DNA from: Bradyrhizobium diazoefficiens
GTDB taxonomy: Bacteria > Pseudomonadota > Alphaproteobacteria > Rhizobiales > Xanthobacteraceae
DNA: 64,000 nt
Assembly (NCBI RefSeq): GCF_016599855.1
Contig: NZ_CP067041.1
Coordinates: 1,922,001-1,986,000, forward strand
Direction of reading: 5' to 3'
Shown here one piece after another: positions 36,887 to 46,300 of this stretch. How positions within the stretch are numbered: position 1 is the stretch's first letter; each line of letters begins with the position of its first letter. Under the pieces are notes generated by a model. The model did not search any database, was not told the origin of the DNA, and worked only from the letters and a program-made list of their open reading frames with translations. The position numbers and the translations under genes were made by a program.

Positions 36887-37993
36887 ATGCATAAACGGCT
36901 CGCATTCATCGATACGTTGCGCGGCATTGCCGTGCTGTCGGTGCTGGTCCAGCACGTGCTCGAGGTCATCGTGCAGAAGCACCCGACCGGCGCGTTCTAT
37001 TGGCCCATACACGACGTGATCGGCTACTACATCAACCTGGGCCGGTTCGGCGTCGTGCTGTTCTTCTTCGTCAGCGGCTTCGTCATCCCGTTCAGTTTTC
37101 CCAAGAGCGCAGCCCCGGTGCGGGATTTTGCGATCAGCCGCTTTTTCCGGCTCTATCCGGCCTATTGGACCTCGCTCGTGATTGGGCTGGTGACCATGCA
37201 GGTGATGGAGTCGAAGGTCTACCCGCTGTCGCAGATCGCGGCGAACGTGACGATGCTGCAGACCTTTGTGGACATACCCAATCTCTGGGTGTTCTACTGG
37301 ACTCTCGCGATCGAGCTGCTGTTCTATGTCGGATGCACCATCCTGTTTGCAATGGGGCTGTTGAACCAGCGCTTCACCGCGGTGACGATCGTCGCTGCGG
37401 CCGCGCTGGTCGGAACCGCTGCTGCGCTGCTGATCGAGAGCAGGACGGTGTCCTCGCTAATGGAGGTCGGGCTGAACTTGTCGGCGATGTTCCTCGGCAA
37501 GATCATTCGCGACACGGTCATCGGCGGGAAGCTGCGATGGTCGCACGTGGCCGTCTGCACCGCGCTCTATACGATCTTCGCGATCGCGCTGGCCGAGCGG
37601 CGGTTCGGCGGCGTGTATCAGGAGAATTTCTTCTACAGCTATTCGATCGGATCGGCCTATGTCTGCGCGGCATTGGTGTTCATCGGCTTTGCCGCCTTCG
37701 GCGAGAGGCTGGCGTGGCGTCCGGTCGCCTTCGTCGGCGTCATCAGCTACTCCGTCTACCTGATGTCGCCATTCGTGATCGTCTCTGTCGAGCGGCTGCT
37801 CTGGTTTGGCGACGGACCGTTGGGGTGGTCGGCCTTCATGGCGGTGATCGCGGCGCTGTCGATCCTCGTCAGCTGGACGACTTACGCCTGGATCGAGAAG
37901 CCCTGCATTTCCTTCGGGCACAGGTTCCGCTCGGCGCGGCAAAAGCCGCTCGTGCTCGATCCGGCCCTCAGCACCCAAGGTGCCGCCGAGTGA
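36887..37993 (+). CDS. Acyltransferase 3 family membrane protein
   Basis: 368 residues from ATG 36887. The conserved IDTLRGIAVLSVLVQH is followed by SRFFRLYPAYW and about ten hydrophobic segments. It probably acylates a sugar residue of the module 2 polymer. The stop overlaps the GTG start of the next acyltransferase (GTGA), so the two are translated together and may modify neighbouring positions of the same unit. Confidence 0.9.
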   Translation: MHKRLAFIDTLRGIAVLSVLVQHVLEVIVQKHPTGAFYWPIHDVIGYYINLGRFGVVLFFFVSGFVIPFSFPKSAAPVRDFAISRFFRLYPAYWTSLVIGLVTMQVMESKVYPLSQIAANVTMLQTFVDIPNLWVFYWTLAIELLFYVGCTILFAMGLLNQRFTAVTIVAAAALVGTAAALLIESRTVSSLMEVGLNLSAMFLGKIIRDTVIGGKLRWSHVAVCTALYTIFAIALAERRFGGVYQENFFYSYSIGSAYVCAALVFIGFAAFGERLAWRPVAFVGVISYSVYLMSPFVIVSVERLLWFGDGPLGWSAFMAVIAALSILVSWTTYAWIEKPCISFGHRFRSARQKPLVLDPALSTQGAAE

Positions 37994-39084
37994 ACAAGGC
38001 GCCGCATCAGCCGGGTCCGGCCTATGATGGATCGTTCGTTCCAGCGGTCCAGGGGCTTCGGGGCATTGCAGCACTGAGCGTGCTGATGGATCATTTCTAC
38101 GACATGCCGAAGGCAGGCATGTACGACATCCCCAATCCCGGTTTCCTGCCGCCGCTCTGGCCCTGGCTGCAGTCAGTGATCAATGTCGGCGGGCACGGTG
38201 TCGAGCTGTTCTTCATGATCAGCGGCTTCCTGATCCCGGCGAGCCTGGTGCGGCACGGCTCGCTGTCGCGGTTCTTTTTCGACCGCGTGCTGCGCATCAT
38301 GCCGGTATTCGTGGTGCTGCATCTCGCCGTGTTCACGATCGGGCCTATGGTCGGTTACAAGTTCTTCCGCGGGATAGATCTGTCGAGCTACCTTGCGATC
38401 TTCGCGGCCAATTTCTTCTTCGTGCAGGACGCGCTCGGTTTGCCCATCGCCCAGCAGAATGCCTGGACGTTGACCTATGAATGGGCATTCTACATCTGGT
38501 TTGCGCTGACATTTTCGACGTTGCGCGCCGGCGGCAAGTTGCTGGCTGCGCCCTTGGCGCTGCTTGGCGTCGCGTGCCTCTTGCACTGGCCGATCACGGC
38601 GTTCTTCTGCATCGGGATGCTGTTCAGCGCCACGGGTTTGCGCTTTTCGTTTCGCGGACCCGCCGGCTTGATTGCGGGCCTGGCTTGCGCCGCCGCCATG
38701 TACGCAAGCCTAGTGCTGTATCACCCCTTCGTCGGGCTCGTTCCCGGATTCCTGCTGTTCGGTATGGTGCTCGCCCCGGAGTCGGGGATCGGCAAGGCGC
38801 TGAGCGCGCCGGCACTGCAATATGTCGGCAAGATCAGCTACAGCCTTTATCTCGTGCATCCCTTCGTACTGTTCCCGCTCCAGGTCATCGGCCTGAAGCT
38901 CGTCGCTGCCGGCGTCGATCGCTGGCTGCTGTGGGCTGCCTTCATCGTGCTCGGGCTGGTGATGTCGCTGGTTGCAAGCGCGATCAGCTATGAGCTGATT
39001 GAGGTCAGGCTGAGGCGCCTCTTGGACAGTGCGACGCGCAGCCTGTTGTTTCGGCCACTGCACAAGGTAGAGCACCCGGTCTAG
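37990..39084 (+). CDS. Acyltransferase 3 family membrane protein
   Basis: 364 residues from GTG 37990. The open frame runs far upstream, but only inside the previous gene's shadow; the GTGA overlap and the start of similarity (VQGLRGIAALSVLMDHF) fix the start. About ten membrane segments with DRVLRIMPVF as the second family block. It is the third acyltransferase in this operon. It converges on the GT4 gene at 39094 with 9 bases between stops. Confidence 0.88.
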   Translation: MNKAPHQPGPAYDGSFVPAVQGLRGIAALSVLMDHFYDMPKAGMYDIPNPGFLPPLWPWLQSVINVGGHGVELFFMISGFLIPASLVRHGSLSRFFFDRVLRIMPVFVVLHLAVFTIGPMVGYKFFRGIDLSSYLAIFAANFFFVQDALGLPIAQQNAWTLTYEWAFYIWFALTFSTLRAGGKLLAAPLALLGVACLLHWPITAFFCIGMLFSATGLRFSFRGPAGLIAGLACAAAMYASLVLYHPFVGLVPGFLLFGMVLAPESGIGKALSAPALQYVGKISYSLYLVHPFVLFPLQVIGLKLVAAGVDRWLLWAAFIVLGLVMSLVASAISYELIEVRLRRLLDSATRSLLFRPLHKVEHPV

Positions 39085-39093
39085 CGCCAGTCG

Positions 39094-40242
39094 CTACGCC
39101 TGACTTGCGGTGCGCCCGGTTAGAGCGTGATAGGATCCCAGCAATTCCTCGGCGATGCGATTCCAGTTGAGAAGGCCAGCGGCGGTCTGGCGTGCGCCGT
39201 CGGTCAGCGCCGCAGCGAGCGGCTTCGAGGTCAGCACGCGCTCGAGAGCATCGGCCAGGGCGGTGACATCACCGGGAGGAACGAGCAGCCCGTTGACGCC
39301 GTCCGTCACGACATCGGGGATGCCGCCGGTCGCACTGGCGACGACGGGACGAGAATTCCCGTAAGCGGACGCCAGCACGCCGCTCTGCGTTGCATCCTTG
39401 TAGGGCAGGGCAACCACGGTCGCGGATTGAAACAGCCGTCCCGTCTCGTTCGGCGAGATGTAAGCGTTGATGGCCTTGATCGTCGGCATCGCCGCCATCC
39501 GCGCTCCGAGCCGCGTCATCTCGGGACCGCGGCCGGCGACGATCGCCTCATGCGCCACGCCACGGCGGGCCAGCATGTCGATCGCATTGACGAACACATC
39601 CAGGCCCTTGTAGGCCCACATCCGCCCAAAAAACAGGATGCGTGCAGGTTCGGGTTCGGTGACCGCGGCTTGTGCCGGGGGAACCATGAGCACGCCATGC
39701 ATGCTGGAGACGGTCCGGCCCTTGAAGTCAGGCGAGGCGCGGCGAAACTCGGCGATGCAGCTTTCGCCGTGTGTCGTGACAACCGAGGCGGCGGCGCGCA
39801 TCCGCTCGCGCCAGCCGTCCTCGCGCGCCGTGGTGCCGGAGCCACCCTCCGAGTGGGGAATGGCATCATGCACGGTCAGGACCAGGGGAATGCCGAGCGG
39901 GCGAAGCAGCTGGATCAGCCTGCACGTGTAGATCTCCGGCACTTCGTGACAATGGATTACGTCCGGACGAAACGACACGACGTCGAGGAAGGAAGCGGGA
40001 ATGCCGAGCGCGCCACCGCGGCGCAGGCTCAGATCGCGGATCCGGGTCTCGAACGGCGCCGCGACCGCGATGTCGTTCAATTCCCACTGCTGATTGGCGT
40101 CCTTGCGGTTGAGCACCAGGCGGACGTCGCAGTGCCGCGCCAGGCCGGCTGCCAACCGATACGAATACTCCGCAAAGTGCGGCGCGTAGATCGCAACACG
40201 CAAGCGTCTGGTCTTGTGGGCAACCGTGCCGTGCACGAGCAT
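39094..40242 (-). CDS. GT4 family glycosyltransferase
   Basis: 382 residues from ATG 40242. GT-B fold with N-terminal [23 protein letters not shown] and [15 protein letters not shown]. The donor domain has [19 protein letters not shown], and [20 protein letters not shown] takes the place of the EX7E motif. It likely adds a sugar to the lipid-linked unit of module 2. A flippase gene lies immediately upstream on the same strand. Confidence 0.85.
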   Translation of the reverse strand: MLVHGTVAHKTRRLRVAIYAPHFAEYSYRLAAGLARHCDVRLVLNRKDANQQWELNDIAVAAPFETRIRDLSLRRGGALGIPASFLDVVSFRPDVIHCHEVPEIYTCRLIQLLRPLGIPLVLTVHDAIPHSEGGSGTTAREDGWRERMRAAASVVTTHGESCIAEFRRASPDFKGRTVSSMHGVLMVPPAQAAVTEPEPARILFFGRMWAYKGLDVFVNAIDMLARRGVAHEAIVAGRGPEMTRLGARMAAMPTIKAINAYISPNETGRLFQSATVVALPYKDATQSGVLASAYGNSRPVVASATGGIPDVVTDGVNGLLVPPGDVTALADALERVLTSKPLAAALTDGARQTAAGLLNWNRIAEELLGSYHALTGRTASQA

Positions 40243-40327
40243 CTCCAGGTTTGGTTGACGTTATTAGATCAGAGCATCCTCACGGCCCGATGATGGCAGC
40301 GCGAAAAGATTGGATGGAGATTGGAAC

Positions 40328-41839
40328 TCAATTGTCGGCAAAACGCGCGCTCAGTCTCGTTTTGACCAATCCGCGCGCAGCGTAGCGGGCAATCTCACGG
40401 CGCCCGGAGGGGAACATCGCGATGACGAGCAGAGAGAGAAGATACGAAAAGCCAAAGCATGCCAGAAGGGTCGGCAGGTCGCCGAAGAGCCGATCGATCA
40501 TGAATTCACGGAGCAGGTGAACGCCCGCGATCGATATCATCGCACCTGCGAGGTGCGGAGCAATCGATTGCATGACATCGCGATGGTCGACAGGACCTTT
40601 GCGCCCGACCAGCCACCATAGGATCGGCGTGCGCAGGCACTCACTGATTGAATAGGCCGCGGCGACGCCCACGGGCCCGTAAGGCAAGCCGCCGACGAAC
40701 GCGATGACCGATGTGGTTGCGACGAAAAGCCCCCACTTCATGTATTCTCGCGATCGTCCTTGGCTGAGAAACAGCCAGTTCGCCGGACTGTTCGTGGTTT
40801 GCAGGAGTGCGGCCACGCTCAAACCGATGAAGATCGGCGTCACCTCCTTCCATCGATCGCCAAGGAGCATTTCGACCAGAATACCTGCGGTCGAAATCAT
40901 GAAGGCGACGCCCGGCAAGACCGCCGCATAGGCGGGAAAGACCGCGCGGCGATACGATCGGCGGTAGCGGTCGGTTTCGTTCAGAAGGCCGGACAGCGTC
41001 GGAAGCATGATCCGGATCATCGGATTTGTGATCTGCTGAAGAGGAAAGAGCAGCAACCTGTAGGCGCGATTATAGACGCCGAGGGACGCTGCGCCCCACA
41101 CTTGCCCGATCAGAACGCTGTCGATGTTGCGCGAGATAAACTCAGCTAGATTATAGCCGGTGACACCCAAGCCAAATGCCAGCATTCCACCCGATTGCCG
41201 AATGGACCCCGGACGCGACGGCAACCAACCCGAGCTCAACCAGGCGCCACCTGCCAGAACGACGCCCGATGTCAGGCTGCCGGCGAGAATGGCCCAGTAG
41301 CTATGATACAGCAGAGCCATCAGGATCGACGCTCCAAGTCCGGACAGAGCGGCCAGCGATTCGAGCACGGCAAGCGTCCAGAATCGCATCTGCCTGGTGA
41401 GAAGCGACAGATGCTGAACGTCGGCGCCGCTAAGCAGGAGCGTTAGGCTCATGCCCGCGGTCAGCGCTGCCAGCTTGGGCTCGCCATAAAACGCACCAAC
41501 GAGGGGCGAGAGCGCGACCAGCGTCAGCGCCAGTCCCGCGCCGACAGACAGATTGACCCAAAACAGCGAAGTAAGGTCCCGTTGACTGAGGGAGTCCTTC
41601 TGTACGGTTGCGTGTCCAAGCCCGAGGTCCTGAAATAAGACAGCAAAGGCGAGCACCGGCGACGCCATGGCGAAAATGCCGAAATCAGTCGGAGTGAGAA
41701 GTCGGGAGAGGATGATGACCGAGCCGGCTTGTGTGCCCACGCGCACGATTTGAGTGGCGATGGCGGCCATCGCGCCGGCGCGAACCCGCTGCGCGTGGAT
41801 CTCTTCGGAATAGCGTGGATTTAGGTCGGTCAATTCCAT
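40328..41839 (-). CDS. Wzx/WzxC-like oligosaccharide flippase
   Basis: 503 residues from ATG 41839, with about 14 hydrophobic segments. The pattern LLTPTDFGIFAMASPVLAFAVLFQDLGLGHATVQ is close to the WzxC group of exporters. It should transfer undecaprenyl-linked repeat units across the inner membrane for module 2. It lies between a GT4 gene and an acyltransferase gene on the same strand. Confidence 0.88.
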   Translation of the reverse strand: MELTDLNPRYSEEIHAQRVRAGAMAAIATQIVRVGTQAGSVIILSRLLTPTDFGIFAMASPVLAFAVLFQDLGLGHATVQKDSLSQRDLTSLFWVNLSVGAGLALTLVALSPLVGAFYGEPKLAALTAGMSLTLLLSGADVQHLSLLTRQMRFWTLAVLESLAALSGLGASILMALLYHSYWAILAGSLTSGVVLAGGAWLSSGWLPSRPGSIRQSGGMLAFGLGVTGYNLAEFISRNIDSVLIGQVWGAASLGVYNRAYRLLLFPLQQITNPMIRIMLPTLSGLLNETDRYRRSYRRAVFPAYAAVLPGVAFMISTAGILVEMLLGDRWKEVTPIFIGLSVAALLQTTNSPANWLFLSQGRSREYMKWGLFVATTSVIAFVGGLPYGPVGVAAAYSISECLRTPILWWLVGRKGPVDHRDVMQSIAPHLAGAMISIAGVHLLREFMIDRLFGDLPTLLACFGFSYLLSLLVIAMFPSGRREIARYAARGLVKTRLSARFADN

Positions 41840-41900
41840 AATCCTGTGGATGGCTCGCGGTCACCCGGATCGATGTGTGCGAGTTGCAAAATGGATACTG

Positions 41901-43031
41901 TTAGCGCGCACTTACCGTCTGCGCGCTGTCGACCTTCGGAACGTCAGGAGCGAGCGAGGGTGGGGCCACGATCGGTCTGGAGCCCGGACGACCAAGCCGA
42001 TTGATCCAGTCGCGTGCCGGCTTTTCAACGTACGCATATGTGACATCGGCAGCGATCGTGAGAAGGACGCAGCAGGCGAGCACGAACAGCGGAAAGTCGT
42101 TGGCGCTGAGCGAAAAATGCCGCCAGAGCGGAAGGAACAGGAGAATGATCAAGAGCTCGTGCAGCATGTAGACCGCATAGGACGTATTGCCCAGGCGGGC
42201 CAGCCATGCCGCTCCGGGAACCCGATCAAGTGCACTCTCTCCGATCGCAGTAAACAGGATCGCCAGCGAAAACAGGATGATCGCGAGATCGGGCTTGGCA
42301 AATACGTTGAGGATCAGAACCGCGAGAGCGAAGACCGAAATGCCTGCGAGGATGACGATCTTTCTGCGGTAGCCGCCCGATAGCCGGAACAGAATGGCGA
42401 GAAGAATGCCGTTCAGGAAACTTGGCAAGGCCCTCAGCATTCCGTAGTCAAAGTTCGCGCCGTACATCTGGGATCGCTCTTGCCAGATGGGGAGATGGCC
42501 ATGGGCGAGAACGCCGTACGAAACGGCGACGATCAGCGCCAGAATGAGCGGAGATACGCTCCTTGCGAGATACATGAGAAGCGGGAATAGCAGATAGCAA
42601 AACAGCTCTGCACTGATCGACCAGGCCGGTGTGTTGAAACTCAGATGATCGGTCACGCCCCAAGCCTGCACCAGGAACAGGTTGTAGACGAAATCGGGCT
42701 TGCTCCCGCTTAAGGTCGAACCTTGAATTCCGACGATGGTAAGCCCGACGAATGCCAGAAGGGTCAAGGCATGCAGGGGATAGATCCGCGCGATCCGGCG
42801 ACGCATGAAGCGAAGATAGGAGTGGCCTTCGGCCGACTTGGCCGGATACGAATATGAGATGACGAAGCCTGAGAGGATGAAAAACATGTCGACGAACAGG
42901 CCGAACGATCCGTTCCAGGCCGGCGAAATCTTTCCGTCGATGTTCTTTAGGTGAAAGACGAAGACCCCAAGAGCGGCAATGAACCGGTAGAAATCGAGAA
43001 CGACAAAGCGTCGTGGTTCATTGGCATCCAT
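41901..43031 (-). CDS. Acyltransferase 3 family membrane protein
   Basis: 376 residues from ATG 43031. The conserved block is VLDFYRFIAALGVFVFHL with the His, followed by RRRIARIYPLHALTL and about ten hydrophobic segments. FFILSGFVISYSYPAKS is typical of the family. It is the fourth of five such proteins in module 2 and is probably co-transcribed with the flippase at 40328, 61 bases downstream. Confidence 0.9.
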   Translation of the reverse strand: MDANEPRRFVVLDFYRFIAALGVFVFHLKNIDGKISPAWNGSFGLFVDMFFILSGFVISYSYPAKSAEGHSYLRFMRRRIARIYPLHALTLLAFVGLTIVGIQGSTLSGSKPDFVYNLFLVQAWGVTDHLSFNTPAWSISAELFCYLLFPLLMYLARSVSPLILALIVAVSYGVLAHGHLPIWQERSQMYGANFDYGMLRALPSFLNGILLAILFRLSGGYRRKIVILAGISVFALAVLILNVFAKPDLAIILFSLAILFTAIGESALDRVPGAAWLARLGNTSYAVYMLHELLIILLFLPLWRHFSLSANDFPLFVLACCVLLTIAADVTYAYVEKPARDWINRLGRPGSRPIVAPPSLAPDVPKVDSAQTVSAR

Positions 43032-43226
43032 GTCGGTGCATCGCCTTGATCAGGACCTACGACGACCACCGTAGAAGCGAATTGTGACGCAAGTTCGCAC
43101 GATGGTGCAGCGCGGCGCAACGGTGCATTGCATCGTTGTTGCAACGGGCCTAGCCAGGAGTTGAAGCCGAACGACGGACGACGGACGATGCTGCCTACGG
43201 GTGAGGCAAACGCTCAAACCTTGATC

Positions 43227-43259
43227 GGAGGATCGGCCCACGGAGCGGGCCGATCCTCC
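43227..43259 (-). terminator. Strong hairpin after the 1303-residue glycosidase-repeat gene, probable terminator
   Basis: A perfect 13-bp stem GGAGGATCGGCCC / GGGCCGATCCTCC with a 7-base loop lies 47 bases after the stop codon at 43307. The T tract on the minus strand is weak (GATCAAGGTTT), so termination may be partial or Rho-assisted. Confidence 0.65.
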
Positions 43260-43306
43260 AGCTTTACGTAGAGGCCGAGAATTGGCTGTCTTTCGCGTTG
43301 CCCGGA

Positions 43307-46300
43307 TCAAACAAAGGCAAAGTCGTGGCTGGTGAGGTTGGCGAGATAGTTGTTCTTGATGAGGATCGAGTCGTTTGCCGAGAACTGGATGGCCACGTCC
43401 GTTCCCGATTGCGACATCTGCAGGTGGCTGTAGTCGGCGGTCAGCAGCTTGGAAATTTCGATCGTATCGTGAGTTGTGGCGTCACCAGCCTTGAAGTTCA
43501 GGATCTGGTCGTGGCCATGGTCATAAACGATGGTGGTCGAACTCGGCGGCGACGAGAACACATCGTCACCATTGCCGCCCTGAATGGTGATTCCGGCGGC
43601 AACCGCTGTCACGTTGTGAGTGCCATCGGCCTTCTGGTCATCGAAGAATTGCAACGCGCCGGCCGAATTATAGTTCTCGTGCTGCGTTGTTCCCGTCTGT
43701 CCGTTGAAATTGAAGAGGAAGACGTCTTTGGTGTGATCGGCATTATTGGCGATCTCCTGCGCCTTGTTGCCGGTGCTGTCGTAAATGTCGGTCAGCGTGC
43801 TGCCGTCCTTGTTGACGACCTGGGTGTAGTCCAAAGTGCCGTCAGCATGGGTCCGGGTGATTGCGACGACGTTTCCAGCAGAATCCAGGTGCTGGTGCTG
43901 AGTGGTGTACGTCTGCCCCGTGATGTTGTAGCTCCAATTGTCCGAGGTGCCATCGGAATTGGTCACGTAGGCGACGGTCTTCACCCCGCCGTTATAGACA
44001 GTGGTTGAGCTATAGCCGTTGGTTTGAGTGGTCACTTCGCTCGTGAGAGTTCCGGCTCCGTCGTACCAATCCGACGTCTTCGTGCCGTCGGTGGTCTGCG
44101 CGAGCGTAAAGGCCAGGCTGTTGTCGGCGTGGCTGCGCACGATATTGGTAAGAAAGCCGGTCGAGTCGTAAGTATCATGCTCAGTCGTGTAGTTCTGACC
44201 GGCGACGTTGTACAGGAATACATCCTTTGAGCCGCCGGCATGATAGTCGGTCTCGTCCGTCTTGACCCCCGTGACATCGTAATTGCTGACGGCGCTGCTA
44301 CCATCGGCATTGATGAGCTGGACGTAATCGAGCGTCCCATCGGAATGTGTTCGTACGAGCTCCGTAAGGTTGCCGGCTGCGTCCAGGTGCTGGTGCGCGG
44401 TCGTGTAGCTCTGGCCTGTGATGTTGTAGCTGTAGTTGTCGTGGCTCTGGTCGGCGTTGGTGATGTAGGCGGCAGTCTTGACGCCGTTGGTGTAGACCGT
44501 CGTCGAGTTGGACCCGTCGGGGTTCTGCACCACCTCACTGGTGAGTGTGCCCGTCGTATCATACCAGTCGGACGTCTTGGGGCCGTTGCTGGTCTGCGTC
44601 AGCGTGAAAGCCAGGCTACCGTCGGCGTGGCTTCGCTCGAGCGCGGTCAGGTAACCCGTCGCATCATAGGTGTCGTGTTCAGTCGTGTAGTTCTGCCCAC
44701 TGACGTTGAAGAGCCATAGATCCTTGCTGCCGTTAGCATGGTAGTCCGTCTCGCTGCTCTTCGTGCCCGTGCTGTCGTAGACGACGACGGCGCTGCTGCC
44801 GTCGTTGTTGATGACCTGGGTGTAGTCGAGTGTCCCATCGGCATGCTTACGGGTGACGGCCGTCACCTGGCCGGCAGGGTCGACGTGCTGGATCAGGGTG
44901 CTGTAGGTCTGGCCTATGATGCCGTAGCTGTAATTGTCCTGGCTGCCGTCCGAGTTGCGGACATAGGCCGCGGTTTCGACGCCGTTGCTGTAGAGTGCGG
45001 TCGAATAATAGCCGTTAGCCATCTGCACGACCTCGGTCGCGAGCACCCCCGTGGCATCGTACCAGTCGCTTGTCTTGGTTCCATCGGTACTCTGGACCAG
45101 GCTGAAGGCGCGGCTGCCATCGCTATGAGTACGTTGCAACGACGTGAGAAAGCCTGTGCTGTCGTAGACGTCGTGCTCGGACGTATAGCTCTGCCCGACG
45201 ATATTGGAGGTCCAGACGTCCATGCTGTGATCGGCATGATAGTCGGTCTCGACCTGCTTTACGCCACTGGCGCTGTAGAGCGTGATGGCGCTGCTGCCGT
45301 CACTGTTGAACACCTGCGTCGAGTCCAGGGTGCCGTCGGCATGGGTTCGGGTCACGCTCGCGACGCGTCCTGTTGCGTCGAGGTGCTGCACTTGCGTCGT
45401 GTAGCTCTGGCCGGAAATGTTGTACGCGTAATTGTCCTGGGTCTTGTCGGCGTTCAGGACATAGGCCGCCGCCTTCACCCCGTTGGTGTAGAGCGTCGTG
45501 GAATAATATCCGTCCGCTTTCTGCACGATCTCGCTGACAAGGGCGCCGCCAATTGCATAGCTGTCGGTGGTTCTCGTGCCATCGGCTGCGAGATGGACAA
45601 GGGCCGTTTCGATGCCGTTGGTGTAGCCGATAGCGTCCTGCGAGCCGTCCGAATGGGTGACGGTTGTCGTGAAGGGACGGCCGTTGCCATCCAGACCGGT
45701 ATTCGAATCGGAGGTGAGTGTTCCGGTCGAATCGTAAGTGAGCGTATTGGTCCAGCTCGCGGCCGAGTTGGTCACGGAGAACGAATAGCCGCCTTGGATC
45801 TTCGACAGCGCGTTCGTGTAGTGCGAGATGATGTAATCCATCGTCGCCTGCGAAGCGACTTGCAGGACGTGGGTATCGGTCAGCGTGATCGACTGCAATG
45901 AAGTGGAGTCGTTCAGATCCGAAAGTTGGGGCACGATCTCGGCAGCGGTGCCGCTGACGGTCGCAGGTTCGCTCACAGGCGGAGTCGACGTCGCTGGTGC
46001 ATCGATCTCGACGACGAGGGGGTGATCGCTGACGGGAATGGTAATTGTGCTGACGTCGGTATAGCTGGCGATCGCCGTCGTTCCGGTCAGCGTGTCGTAG
46101 ACATGTACGGAATGATGCACGCCGCCGAGATCTACGGTCACGGTCTGAGTTGGATTGGACAGCTCCGAGTCGTTTGCATCGTTCCAGAGCTTGGGCTCCG
46201 CCCAGACGACGAGTTCATAGGCGCCATTGCTCTTGCCGAGCACCATGCTGCTGCCGGAATCCGGCATGTTGCTCAGCGTGTAGTTCAATGCGGCGGTCGG

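Noticed and set aside
37000..37989. N-terminal extension of the third acyltransferase by 330 codons
   Set aside because: The extension overlaps the previous acyltransferase in another frame and reads as low-complexity Arg-rich sequence; the GTGA overlap at 37990 is the better start.
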